In this document: positions 25,567 through 34,793 of the stretch, piece by piece
How positions within the stretch are numbered: the first letter of the stretch is position 1
Layout of the letters: the number at the start of each line of letters is the position of its first letter
Translations under genes and position numbers: made by a program
The notes under the pieces: model-generated
The model's database searches: none
The model's input: the letters and a program-made list of their open reading frames with translations, nothing else
What the model was told of the DNA's origin: nothing
NCBI RefSeq assembly: GCF_002218085.1
Contig: NZ_BDUC01000002.1
Span: forward strand, 682,001-746,000
Direction: 5' to 3'
DNA length: 64,000 nt
Source of the DNA: Tolypothrix sp. NIES-4075
GTDB taxonomy: Bacteria; Cyanobacteriota; Cyanobacteriia; Cyanobacteriales; Nostocaceae

Positions 25567-27237
25567 TTAGGCGCCGGGTTTGAAATAATCGAGGAGGCGA
25601 TCGCCTGAATCAGCGCGAATCAAAGCCACAACCACATCAGGTAAAGCTGTTAAACTGGGGTACACCAAATAGCGTGGTTCCCAACGCGGACGAAACTTTT
25701 CTTTATATGCGTGCAACCCTTGGAAGTTGTAGAATCGATTTAAATGCTCGTAAAGATAGTGCAATACCTTCTCTAATTTGTGTGATTCTTTAGTTTCGCC
25801 AACCCCAGATAAAGCAGAAAGACCAAAATTAAAGCTGTCGTAACCCCGCTCTTGGAAATGCTGCAACATACTAATAAATAGAAAGTCCATCGTGCCGTTC
25901 TCAATCAACTTACGGTGTCGCATCATATCGTTAATGACTTCGTTAAGCTGATATTGTGAGATAATGTTGGTAAAAGCGCAAATTTCACCTTTGGGGGTGT
26001 GTACTACAGCGATTTCACACTCTTGTAGATAATCTTCGTCAAACCATCCGAGAGAAAAGTGCTTTTCTGAACCTTGCACCATTTGCAACCACTCATCGCT
26101 GACTAATTTTAGCTGGCGCAACAAGTCCTTAGAAATAGGCGGTTGGTAAAATTTAACTTGATATCCTTCTTTGGTCAGCCGATTTATTGTTGGTCTGAAG
26201 TTTTTACCTGCTTTGCCTTGTAAAGTAAAAGTTTTCAAGTCAACGATCGCTTCTTCGCCAATCTTCAGCACTCGAAACCCTAAAGACTTGTAGCAATCTA
26301 TATCATTTGGTAAAGTTTGGTAAAATGCCGGATACCAATCGTTGCGTTCGCAAAACTGCTGAAAGCTAACCAGCGTCTCTTTCCGGTCTTCAGTTGGTCC
26401 GATGGGATCTCCTAAAGCGATCGCACCTCGTCCTTTAGGGACGTAAGCAATTACACTGCGACCCGAAGGGCTAAAATAGTAACTTTTATCACTTAACAAC
26501 GCATATGCTGTCAAAGAAGAGCGTCCGTATTTTTCTATAATATCTCTAGCTTGTTGCCGTTCGCTGGGGTCAGCCTGGTTACGCATAAATACGGGTTGCA
26601 ACAGCATCACTAATGCAACCGTAAAAGTACTCGCCGCAATAACATATATAGAATTGGCAAAAAATTCTCCGAAGTGCGTCTTTGGTTGCAATCCCAAATT
26701 ATCTTCTGTAAAGAACATCGCCAAAGTCTGAAGTATGGCATCACGCCAATTAAAATTCTCTGTAAATTTGCCGTCTAATAAATAAAATCCGATAGTACCA
26801 TATGCCAGAGTAAACAGCAAAGCGCCAATTAAGACTCTAACTCCTCGCGCAATCGAAGGACGGTCTGATTTTGCCGTGAAAACATGGCGCATTAAAAACA
26901 ATTGTAATAACAAAACTCCCGAAAGGAGACTTTCTTCGTAGTCAAGTCCTTTCAGCAAATGACTGAAAATAGAAATCACTAGTAAGCCAATGGTAAGCAA
27001 CCAAGCGATTTTTTTTCTTCTTAATAAATTAGTAGCTAGCGTTAGCAAAATAAAGCCTGTCAGCGCTGCAAATATATGACCACTGGCACGAATTTCAAAG
27101 GGTAAAAACTGTTTTAACCACTGATTTCGTTCGTGTAGGGTCGGTGTGACTGCTGACAGCAAGTTCACTACTCCGACTAGTGCTGTGAGAAAAGCTGCAC
27201 TCCAAAGTCCAATCCGAGTTTTTAAGTTATTAGTCAT
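25567..27237 (-). CDS. MprF-type phosphatidylglycerol lysyltransferase-like membrane protein (DUF2156)
   Basis: A 556-residue protein: six or so transmembrane helices in the first 215 residues, then a soluble DUF2156 (GNAT-like) domain about 225-545 with GRGAIALGDPIGP, WYPAFYQTLP, and FLFISMLQHFQERGYDSFNFGLSALSGVG. MprF enzymes add lysine or alanine from aminoacyl-tRNA to phosphatidylglycerol and lower sensitivity to cationic peptides. This form has the C-terminal synthase half and only a short membrane half, without the full flippase. Activity on cyanobacterial lipids is not established here. It heads toward the RiPP cluster but on the other strand. Confidence 0.82.
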   Translation of the reverse strand: MTNNLKTRIGLWSAAFLTALVGVVNLLSAVTPTLHERNQWLKQFLPFEIRASGHIFAALTGFILLTLATNLLRRKKIAWLLTIGLLVISIFSHLLKGLDYEESLLSGVLLLQLFLMRHVFTAKSDRPSIARGVRVLIGALLFTLAYGTIGFYLLDGKFTENFNWRDAILQTLAMFFTEDNLGLQPKTHFGEFFANSIYVIAASTFTVALVMLLQPVFMRNQADPSERQQARDIIEKYGRSSLTAYALLSDKSYYFSPSGRSVIAYVPKGRGAIALGDPIGPTEDRKETLVSFQQFCERNDWYPAFYQTLPNDIDCYKSLGFRVLKIGEEAIVDLKTFTLQGKAGKNFRPTINRLTKEGYQVKFYQPPISKDLLRQLKLVSDEWLQMVQGSEKHFSLGWFDEDYLQECEIAVVHTPKGEICAFTNIISQYQLNEVINDMMRHRKLIENGTMDFLFISMLQHFQERGYDSFNFGLSALSGVGETKESHKLEKVLHYLYEHLNRFYNFQGLHAYKEKFRPRWEPRYLVYPSLTALPDVVVALIRADSGDRLLDYFKPGA

Positions 27238-27263
27238 TAGTTAGCAGTTAGGAGGGGCACTCT

Positions 27264-28190
27264 TTACCTTGCCCGTACAAAAGGGGTGGTGCTTGATTGT
27301 GAATCTTTGAATTGTTGCCCTACATAGGATAGCGAATCTTTGAGATGTTTGTGAAAGTAGTTCCAGCCGACATCTGCACCAGATAAACCATGTCCCCCAG
27401 GAAATGCATAAAATACGTGAGAAATACCCAATTTGGTTAAGGTTTCGTGGAAGGTTTTGGTAGATGCTAATAGATCGCGATCGCTTTTACCTGCATCTAA
27501 ATACACCCGCAATCGCTTCCTCTCATTAAATGATAACTTTTGGACAATTTCTTGGGGGCTATTTTGCGAACCGCTCTTATCGGTAAAGTAACCACTATGG
27601 CTAAACAAAATATTAAAGTTTTTGAGATAGCGTAATCCAATATTAAATGCACCCCATCCTCCAGAAGAAATACCTCCTAACGCCCAAAACTGGGGATTCT
27701 CCAATGTGCGGTAGCGTGACTTGACCACTTTTACTAATTCTAAACCAATTAATGTTCCGACTTTGCCATTAGGACCATCATAATAATCGGGGTCGTATAA
27801 AGGACTCGAACCACGCAGATCGTTGCCATCAGGTGTAATTATAATACTGGGTGGCAATTTTCCGCTTTGATACAATTCATCAAGTACGTTGAAAATACGA
27901 TATTTATTAACATAAGCACGGGCATCATCATGACCCCCATGTAATAGGAATATCACCGGATAGCGCTTGTGGAGATTTTTTTGATAGTCAGGCGGCAAAA
28001 TTACACCGTATTGACGTGTACCCATTGCTTGACTGTTAAAGCTTTCTAATTTAAATTTTAGCTTTGTTGCTGTCTCTACTTTTGGCGCATCTAGTTGCGG
28101 CGCACCAAGTATAAAAACATAAAAATATCCAGTTGCGCCAACAATTGCGATCGCACTCGCAATACCAACTAAAACTCTTGATAATTTCAT
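27264..28190 (-). CDS. Secreted or anchored alpha/beta-hydrolase, esterase D / enterochelin-esterase type
   Basis: A 308-residue protein with an N-terminal hydrophobic anchor (VLVGIASAIAIVGATGYFYV). The hydrolase domain follows: oxyanion segment VIFLLHGGHDDA, IIITPDGNDLRGS, the nucleophile elbow GGISSGGWGAFNIG with Ser in GxSxG form, an acidic residue in YLDAGKSDRD, and the catalytic His in FPGGHGL. It probably acts outside the cytoplasm on an ester substrate that is not identifiable. It is a paralogue of the next gene and lies between it and the MprF-like gene on one strand, with short gaps. Confidence 0.82.
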   Translation of the reverse strand: MKLSRVLVGIASAIAIVGATGYFYVFILGAPQLDAPKVETATKLKFKLESFNSQAMGTRQYGVILPPDYQKNLHKRYPVIFLLHGGHDDARAYVNKYRIFNVLDELYQSGKLPPSIIITPDGNDLRGSSPLYDPDYYDGPNGKVGTLIGLELVKVVKSRYRTLENPQFWALGGISSGGWGAFNIGLRYLKNFNILFSHSGYFTDKSGSQNSPQEIVQKLSFNERKRLRVYLDAGKSDRDLLASTKTFHETLTKLGISHVFYAFPGGHGLSGADVGWNYFHKHLKDSLSYVGQQFKDSQSSTTPFVRAR

Positions 28191-28265
28191 AGATATATTT
28201 TTAATTCATTGTCCAAATATATAGTTTTTGAACAAGCGATTCTTCATCTAACTAATCGTTGAAAA

Positions 28266-29207
28266 TTAATTATTTTTCCAAGTTTTATGCTGATCCGAAT
28301 CAATTTTATCAGCAGCGTGTGCTATTTGCGATATCTTAAATTGTTCCCCTACAAACGTCAAAGAATCTGCTAAATGTTCGCGCCAGTAATCCCAAGTATG
28401 TCCTCCCGGAAATTCCCGAAATATGTTATATATTTTCAATTGACTTAATACTTGATTAAACTTTTTGGATGCGTCGAGTTCTTCCGGATCTGATTTTCCC
28501 GTATCCAAATAAATCCGCAAACGTTTATTAGCTTGTTCGGGGATAATTTTAATATAATTTATTGGGCTATTTTCAGCACCACTTTTATCCTTAAAGTAAC
28601 CACTATGACTAAATAAAATCGAGAAATTATTAATATTATGCAATCCTATATTGACTGCACCCCAACCGCCAGAAGATAATCCACCCATTGCCCAAAAATC
28701 CGGATTGGGTAGTGTTCGATAGCGACTTTGCACAACTTTTACTAGTTCATCACCAATCGCTGTAGAAACTTTGCCGTTAGGACCATCGAAATATTCCGGG
28801 TCCCAATAGCGACTAGAACCACGTTTATCGTTACCATCTGGAGTGATAACAATACTTGGTGGCAACTTGCCTGCTGCATACAATTTTTGTAAGGTGATTA
28901 ATGCTCCTCCCTTTTTGGCAAACCAATCTTGGGGATATCCGTGTCCACCGTGGAGAAGAAAAATTACCGGATAGCGTTGATTTGGGTTTTGTTCATAGTC
29001 AGGAGGTAAAGAAACGCCATATGTACGACTTTCACCCATTGCTTCGCTATTGTAGGTTTCCATTTTGTAGGTTAGGGGGGTAGCTAAGACGCTAGCGCTT
29101 GGTTGGGGAGGTAAAAGTGGTGGCTGTGCTTTGACACCTTGCGAGTTACAACCAACGAGAGTTAATACGGAAATTAACAGCAGAATTTGAGGTGTTTTGT
29201 AGTTCAT
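28266..29207 (-). CDS. Lipoprotein esterase, paralogue of the preceding gene
   Basis: A 313-residue protein with a bacterial lipoprotein signal (ILLLISVLTLVGCNSQG; Cys at residue 20). The hydrolase core matches the neighbour almost block for block: HGGHGYPQDWF, VITPDGNDKRGS, GGLSSGGWGAVNIG, YLDTGKSDPEE, and FPGGHTWDYW. The tandem pair arose by duplication, with one copy lipid-anchored and the other with a membrane helix. The substrate is unknown; relatives include trilactone and feruloyl esterases. Confidence 0.85.
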   Translation of the reverse strand: MNYKTPQILLLISVLTLVGCNSQGVKAQPPLLPPQPSASVLATPLTYKMETYNSEAMGESRTYGVSLPPDYEQNPNQRYPVIFLLHGGHGYPQDWFAKKGGALITLQKLYAAGKLPPSIVITPDGNDKRGSSRYWDPEYFDGPNGKVSTAIGDELVKVVQSRYRTLPNPDFWAMGGLSSGGWGAVNIGLHNINNFSILFSHSGYFKDKSGAENSPINYIKIIPEQANKRLRIYLDTGKSDPEELDASKKFNQVLSQLKIYNIFREFPGGHTWDYWREHLADSLTFVGEQFKISQIAHAADKIDSDQHKTWKNN

Positions 29208-29644
29208 AGCTTTAGAATTAAGAATAAATTTGGTTATTTGTTGGTTGTTAGTAGTTAGTTGTCAAAAAAAACGCACCTATCCTCAGAGGGTAAGCCTATA
29301 CTTACAAAACCTTCTCGATCGCAGGCTTTAGCCTTGAGGCAGCTGCATTCTGTAAACTTAACTACTAACCACTTTCCTTGGGAAAGAGATACTCCTTGCA
29401 AGAAAAAGTTTAGATAAATAATGTGTCAATCTTGTGTCAACTGGATGGAAAGGTTGCGACTGTTATTTATTACTTCTTACCTTTGGTAGTAGCCGCACGG
29501 TTACTGGGGCTGTATTTACTGAAGTATGAAAAAAAATCATCAACAAAATATGAAGTTTAGCTTTTGTGTGTCAGCTGATTCTGATAACTTAGTTACATAG
29601 CTGAATTTACAATTCCTTCAAACTTCTTTATTAATTATTTTCTT
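29208..29644. other. 437-base gap between divergent esterase and lysC genes
   Basis: No gene seen. AGGCTTTAGCCT and CCTCAGAGG at 29285-29342 form small palindromes. I see no lysine riboswitch upstream of the aspartokinase. Confidence 0.4.
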
Positions 29645-31552
29645 ATGGCGCTTATAGTTCAGAAATACGGTGGCAGTTCAGTCGGTTCAGTTGAACGTAT
29701 TCAAGCTGTGGCACAGCGGGTATACAAAACTGTCAAAGCCGGAAATTCTGTTGTTGTCGTGGTTTCAGCAATGGGTAAAACCACCGATGGACTTGTCAAA
29801 CTAGCGCACGAAATCTCGAAAAATCCCAACCGTCGGGAAATGGATATGCTGCTTTCGACTGGTGAGCAAGTATCCATCGCCGTGGTAAGTATGGCATTGG
29901 ATGAACTCGGACAGCCAGCGATTTCTCTCACAGGCGCTCAGGTAGGAATTGTTACCGAAGCTGAACACACCCGCGCCCGAATTTTGGATATCAAAACCGA
30001 TCGCCTAAAACGCCACCTCCAAGAAGGCAAAGTAGTTGTAGTAGCAGGATTTCAAGGCATATCCAGCTTGGAAGAATGGGAAATTACAACTTTGGGGCGT
30101 GGCGGTTCCGACACTTCAGCAGTAGCTTTGGCAGCAGCATTACGAGCAGATTTTTGTGAAATTTATACAGATGTGCCAGGGATTTTAACTACAGATCCGC
30201 GTTTAGTTCCTGAGGCACAATTGATGGAGGAAATTACCTCAGATGAAATGTTGGAACTTGCCAGCTTAGGGGCAAAAGTGCTGCATCCGCGTGCTGTGGA
30301 AATTGCCCGCAATTACGGCGTTCCCCTCGTGGTACGCTCAAGCTGGACAGATCAACCGGGTACTTGGGTAACTTCCCCAAAACCACAAGAGCGATCGCTT
30401 CTGAATTTAGAAATTGCGCGTTCGGTTGATGATGTTCAATTCGATACCGAGCAAGCGAAAGTAGCTTTGTTACACGTACCAGATAAACCAGGTGTTGCAG
30501 CGCGGTTATTTGGAGAAATTGCCCGTCAAAATGTTGATGTAGACTTGATTATTCAGTCAATACACGAAGGCAACACAAATGACATTGCCTTTACCGTAAC
30601 AACACCGATATTGAAGCGTGCCGAAGCCGTAGCAGCAGCGATCGCTCCAGCACTGCGAAGTCAAAATGGTGCATCCACAGAAGCCGAAGTCATGGTACAG
30701 CAGCAAATCGCCAAAATCAGCATTTCCGGCGCAGGAATGATTGGGCGTCCCGGTGTCGCGGCTCAAATGTTCATTACCCTTGCAGAAGCAGGTGTGAACA
30801 TCCAGATGATATCTACCAGCGAAGTGAAAGTAAGTTGCGTAGTTGATGCCACCCAATGCGATCGCGCTGTTGCCGCACTTCGGGAGGTGTTTGAGATAAA
30901 GGATGACTTGGGGACAGGGGGACTTTTTGGAGACAAGGAGACAGAGAGACAAAAAGACAAGGAGACAAGGGGACAAGGGGAACTACGAGGAATTTCTTCG
31001 TTGTCCCCCCCCTCCCCCTCTCTCCCCCTCCCCCTCTCCCCCCATCCCCCCGTCCGTGGTGTCGCTTTAGACATGAACCAATCGCGTTTGGCGATTCGTC
31101 AACTACCAGATCGTCCAGGGATGGCAGCGAAGTTGTTCGGACTATTAGCGCAGCACAATATCAGTGTGGATATGATTATTCAATCTCAGCGCTGTCGAGT
31201 AATTGATGGTGTTCCCAGACGAGATATCGCCTTCACCGTTGCGAGGATGGATGGAGAAGTAGCACAGAAAATGTTGCAACAAGCAGCCTCAGAATTTGGC
31301 TGGGGTGAAGTTGTTTTGGATAATGCGATCGCCAAAGTGAGTATTGTTGGTGCAGGTATGGTGGGACAACCAGGAGTTGCAGCGAAAATGTTTGAGGCGA
31401 TCGCCAAACACCAAATTAATATTCAAATGATTGCCACCTCAGAAATTAAAATTAGCTGTGTCGTTGATCAAGAACAAGGTGTTAAAGCTTTGCAAGTCAT
31501 TCACGCTGCTTTTGGGCTTGCAGGAAGCGAAAAATTCGTAGTGCCGGCGTAA
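29645..31552 (+). CDS. lysC: Aspartate kinase with four ACT domains
   Basis: A 635-residue enzyme that phosphorylates aspartate, the first step to lysine, threonine and methionine. The kinase domain (1-about 245) starts ALIVQKYGGSSVGS and contains TTLGRGGSDTSAVALAAALRADFCEIYTDVPG. Two ACT pairs follow (about 262-415 and 470-632), as in cyanobacterial LysC, for feedback by lysine and threonine. Between the pairs about 50 residues (FGDKETERQKDKETRG on to SPHPP) are coded by purine/pyrimidine-rich repeat DNA and make the protein longer than its usual 600. Start ATG 29645. Confidence 0.95.
   Translation: MALIVQKYGGSSVGSVERIQAVAQRVYKTVKAGNSVVVVVSAMGKTTDGLVKLAHEISKNPNRREMDMLLSTGEQVSIAVVSMALDELGQPAISLTGAQVGIVTEAEHTRARILDIKTDRLKRHLQEGKVVVVAGFQGISSLEEWEITTLGRGGSDTSAVALAAALRADFCEIYTDVPGILTTDPRLVPEAQLMEEITSDEMLELASLGAKVLHPRAVEIARNYGVPLVVRSSWTDQPGTWVTSPKPQERSLLNLEIARSVDDVQFDTEQAKVALLHVPDKPGVAARLFGEIARQNVDVDLIIQSIHEGNTNDIAFTVTTPILKRAEAVAAAIAPALRSQNGASTEAEVMVQQQIAKISISGAGMIGRPGVAAQMFITLAEAGVNIQMISTSEVKVSCVVDATQCDRAVAALREVFEIKDDLGTGGLFGDKETERQKDKETRGQGELRGISSLSPPSPSLPLPLSPHPPVRGVALDMNQSRLAIRQLPDRPGMAAKLFGLLAQHNISVDMIIQSQRCRVIDGVPRRDIAFTVARMDGEVAQKMLQQAASEFGWGEVVLDNAIAKVSIVGAGMVGQPGVAAKMFEAIAKHQINIQMIATSEIKISCVVDQEQGVKALQVIHAAFGLAGSEKFVVPA
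30908..31050. repeat. Heptad-type repeat inserted in frame in lysC
   Basis: GACAAGGAGACA-like units followed by CTCCCCCTCCCCCTCTCCCC, open in the lysC frame. It lies between the two ACT-domain pairs. Confidence 0.75.
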
Positions 31553-31578
31553 TTTAAGCAATGAAATAGCCATTTTTG

Positions 31579-32674
31579 CTATGAGTTATTCTGTTGCACA
31601 TAAGCTTTGATAAACAAGTCGATTTCACCGTCCAAAACCTCTGCAACAGCAGTTGTTTCCAAATTTGTACGCAGATCCTTCACTTTTTGGTAAGGATGTA
31701 AGACATATTCACGCACTGGGTTACTGGATAAACTTGTAATCTCTTTGGGTTTAATTTTGGCAATTTGGTTAACACCTTGAGCTTGCATTATTACCCACAG
31801 TTTACTCTTGAGAATAGCTAAGGCTTTATCTTTGTTTTGTAGCTGATTGCGCTCGTTGTTACAAAAAACAGTAATTCCAGTAGGAAGATGAAATACCCCC
31901 ACCCATACTGCACGACGGTTAACATTTCCTTGAGGGGGAGGCAAAATAATTTCCAAATTTTTCTCTGGAATTTCAAACTCAACAGACTCATCCAAAATAG
32001 GGCTGACTTCAACATTAGTAAAGCTAGTGTACCGCCTACCGTTTCCATTAAAGGGAGAAATCCGCAATATTCTTGCATGTCTTCCTTGTTCAGATTTAAG
32101 GTAGCCATAGGCATAGTACCCTGTAATTTCTAGAGCATACTTAATGTTAGGCTCATCTGGTTTGTTAATGTCTACCGGAAATACCTTGTATCCGTGACTT
32201 ATAGCCCAAAGGTAGTACATTCGGAATAACATCAATGCCCAAGCTTGAGCATCTACGCTGCTTAAGTCAGCCGTAATCGTTATAAATGCCTGATTTTTCT
32301 CACAAGTGTCAGACAGTAACTGTCGTATTTCTACCTTATCTAGTTCTTCCCAAACTTGACTAAGATTTGTTTGGGCTTCTTGCAATAATTGTTCATCATC
32401 TAATAATTCCAGCAATTCTACAGCAGCTTTGATATCTTCTAAAAGAAAATGCGATCGCTGATATTGTTCTTGCCTGTCGTGTATGAGAGATTTGATTTTT
32501 TCAAGTGTCTGATGGGCAGAAGTGGGATTTTTCCAAAAAGTCTGTTTATCGATTAGTTGATTGAGGTTTTGAATTCTGGATGCTAAGTATGGAATTTCAA
32601 AGACAATCCTCAACTAACCGGAGAATATTAGACAACTTTTCTACTTCGCGTTTGATATTTAAGAGTTCCAGCAT
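31579..32674 (-). CDS. RF2-like protein with programmed +1 frameshift but no GGQ motif
   Basis: Two frames join. ATG 32674 opens MLELLNIKREVEKLSNILRL..DCL, and TGA is codon 26 (32597-32599) in the context CTT-TGA with GAGGA just upstream. A +1 slip continues as EIPYLASRIQNLN to the stop at 31579, about 364 residues. This is the RF2 autoregulatory frameshift at its exact place. The codon-recognition SPF is present (RISPFNGNGRRYTSF) and the C-terminus (HLPTGI, NKDKALAILKSKL, HPYQKVKDLRT) is RF2. But the catalytic GGQ loop reads LPPPQGNVNRR and the GTGGTDAQDW block reads DLSSVDAQAW. It cannot be a normal release factor. Confidence 0.85.
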
Positions 32675-32766
32675 AGTTTTACTCTTTTGCGGCTGATAAC
32701 TTTCTACAAATTGTATAACGAAAATTGCTCTTTTGTGCGCTCCAATAGACATCTGGTGGAAAAGAT

Positions 32767-32794
32767 GTAGAGACGCGAAATTTCGCGTCTCTAC
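32767..32794. repeat. Perfect 28-bp palindrome GTAGAGACGCGAAA...
   Basis: GTAGAGACGCGAAA followed by its exact complement. It is one of about ten copies or variants in the window (see 60056 for an identical one). Confidence 0.8.
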
Positions 32795-32920
32795 AAAGGA
32801 TTTCGGGCAACGCAGAATTAATTTCCACGCCTATGTCTAATTTAAAAAACCGTGGTTTCTAATAGTGAACCACGGTGAAATAATCTATTTAATTAGCCAA
32901 TTTCCAGTACCTACACTCAA

Positions 32921-33649
32921 TTAATCGCGGCTATTGAGGGCAATTAGCAACCGCAAGATAAAGACAAACAAATTGATGTAGGTAAGGTACATCGACAAAG
33001 CCGCAGGCAGATATTGCTCATCGCTGTAGGTGCGGGGCAAGATGTAGAAATCAACAACAGATGCGCCAACAAATAAAAGCACACCCAGCCCGGAAATGCC
33101 AATTTCTAACCAATTTGGCGTGTAAACACCGAACAACGCCAACCCGAATTGTGCTAGGCAAACAACCACCAAGGCAATAACGCCTAGATTGATAGTTTTA
33201 GTCAAAGCCATGCCGTCTGAGTCAGAGAGATTTGAACCGACTTGACGGGCGGCAATAAAGGTGATGCCACAACCAAGGGCTGCTATACCGATCCCTTGAA
33301 TGCCAACTCCTTGGGTTCTTAAAGCGAGATAAATTAAGCCACTGAGGGTATATCCCGACAAGAGGCTGTAGGTTGCCAAAAGGGGCAGGGCAACGCCTTT
33401 GTTGCCTTTTTCAGCAACGTTTTGGGCAACAAAGAACAGAATTAGTTCCAGGATGACCGCACCAATTACGGTGGGCATGAATAAGCCTGGGTTGGTACGG
33501 ATAACTCCTAAACCACCGTAAGCTGCCAGCGCCGTTAAGACCAGTCCACCACCAACGTAGGGAAGAGCGTTGGCAATTACATTTGGACCAACGAGGGCTT
33601 GATTTTTAGCCTCACGGATAGCGTTACGAAAATTGCTGGTATTGCTCAT
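32921..33649 (-). CDS. Bax inhibitor-1 (TMBIM/YccA) family membrane protein
   Basis: A 242-residue protein with seven hydrophobic helices in the Bax1-I arrangement. Residues about 28-240 include LILFFVAQNVAEKG, the helix LLATYSLLSGYTLSGLIYLAL, FIAARQVGSNLSDSDGM, and the end YLTYINLFVFILRLLIAL. The C-terminal pattern DFYILPRTYSDEQYLPAALSMYLTYINLF is typical of YccA-type members. Members act as pH-sensitive calcium leak channels or as protease modulators in bacteria. The role here is not shown. Stands alone. Confidence 0.88.
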   Translation of the reverse strand: MSNTSNFRNAIREAKNQALVGPNVIANALPYVGGGLVLTALAAYGGLGVIRTNPGLFMPTVIGAVILELILFFVAQNVAEKGNKGVALPLLATYSLLSGYTLSGLIYLALRTQGVGIQGIGIAALGCGITFIAARQVGSNLSDSDGMALTKTINLGVIALVVVCLAQFGLALFGVYTPNWLEIGISGLGVLLFVGASVVDFYILPRTYSDEQYLPAALSMYLTYINLFVFILRLLIALNSRD

Positions 33650-33956
33650 ATTTCACAAATAATTTTTCAAAAAAACAGTGCTGCTCACTTCTATTTTGAA
33701 CCATATCAAGAGAGCTATGTGATTTCACAAATGGCGGGATTCCTCACTTGATTTATATCAAGTCAAAATAGCCTGAAACAGATAACGGCGCAAAACATAT
33801 GCGTGTAAATACTGATGCCTAAAGTCAGACCCCTCACAAGTTCAGTATAACGACGATGGTTTATTCAGCCCCATCTAAGGAAAATAATTACAGCTTTGAT
33901 GAAAATTTACGCAACTCCAATTTTCCAGAAAAAGGAGTTACTAGAAAGGAATTTAT
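33650..33956. other. Divergent promoter region, no gene seen
   Basis: A 307-base gap between the minus-strand Bax1-I gene and the plus-strand sigma-factor gene. AGAAAGGA at 33943-33950 is a ribosome site for the ATG at 33957. TTGATTTATATCAAGTCAA (33749-33767) is a small palindrome that could be an operator. Confidence 0.4.
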
Positions 33957-34739
33957 ATGGTAGCATGTCAGTCCTCTCTGCGGTCTGATGGTATCGAGTT
34001 ATTGCACTTATACCACCAGAATCCTTCTATTAAACTTCGTAATCAACTTGTACAGTTACATACTGGCTTAGTGCGTAAGATGGCTCATAAATTCAGCCAT
34101 CAATGTAATGAACCTTATGAAGATTTAGAACAAATCGGTTATTTCGGTTTAATTAGAGCAATCGAGCGATTTGATCCCAGTCAAGGATATGCTTTTAGTT
34201 CGTTTGCTGTGCCCTACATTCGTGGAGAAATGCTGCACTTTTTGCGCGATCGCAGTACTCTATTAAAGATACCCCGTCGCTGGCAAGAACTCTACAATGA
34301 AGGACAAAAAGTCCGCAAGGAATTATCAATATCTTTAGGTCGTCCTCCGAAAGATTCGGAAATTGCCAACATACTCAAAGTATCTGTCCAAGAATGGCAA
34401 GAAACTAAGTTAGCTGCTCAAAATCGGCTGCCTTTGAGTTTAGATGCTACCGCAGTTCACTATGTTGATTGCCAAATAACTTTAGGTGAAGCGCTTCCCT
34501 GTCCCCGTTCTACGGCTTTTCAACAACAAGAAGAAGAACGTCAACAACTCCAAGGGGCAATAAATATGTTAGAAGAAAAGCCCCGCTTGGCTGTTGAATT
34601 AGTCTTTTTAAAAGAACTTTCTCGCAAAGATGCCGCGAAGAAAATCGGTACTAGTCCAATGACAGTAACGCGATATCTCCAAAAGGGAGTTCAAGATTTA
34701 ATGTGTTTCTTACAACCCGCAGTGGCAACTGGATCTTAG
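33957..34739 (+). CDS. Group 3 RNA polymerase sigma factor, SigF-like
   Basis: A 260-residue sigma-70 family protein with region 2 (EDLEQIGYFGLIRAIERFDPSQGYAFSSFAVPYIRGEMLHFLRD, about 58-102), region 3 (IPRRWQELYNEGQKVRKELSISLGRPP) and region 4 (about 195-250, SRKDAAKKIGTSPMTVTRYL, a helix-turn-helix). It lacks region 1.1. Cyanobacterial SigF-type factors drive motility, pilus and stress genes; which paralogue this is cannot be decided. No anti-sigma gene is adjacent. Confidence 0.87.
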   Translation: MVACQSSLRSDGIELLHLYHQNPSIKLRNQLVQLHTGLVRKMAHKFSHQCNEPYEDLEQIGYFGLIRAIERFDPSQGYAFSSFAVPYIRGEMLHFLRDRSTLLKIPRRWQELYNEGQKVRKELSISLGRPPKDSEIANILKVSVQEWQETKLAAQNRLPLSLDATAVHYVDCQITLGEALPCPRSTAFQQQEEERQQLQGAINMLEEKPRLAVELVFLKELSRKDAAKKIGTSPMTVTRYLQKGVQDLMCFLQPAVATGS

Positions 34740-34793
34740 TCAAAAGTCAAAAGTCCAAAGTCAAAAGTTTATTGACTATTGACTATTGACTAC

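Noticed and set aside
29208..29644. Lysine riboswitch upstream of lysC
   Set aside because: None of the conserved L-box blocks could be found in the gap.
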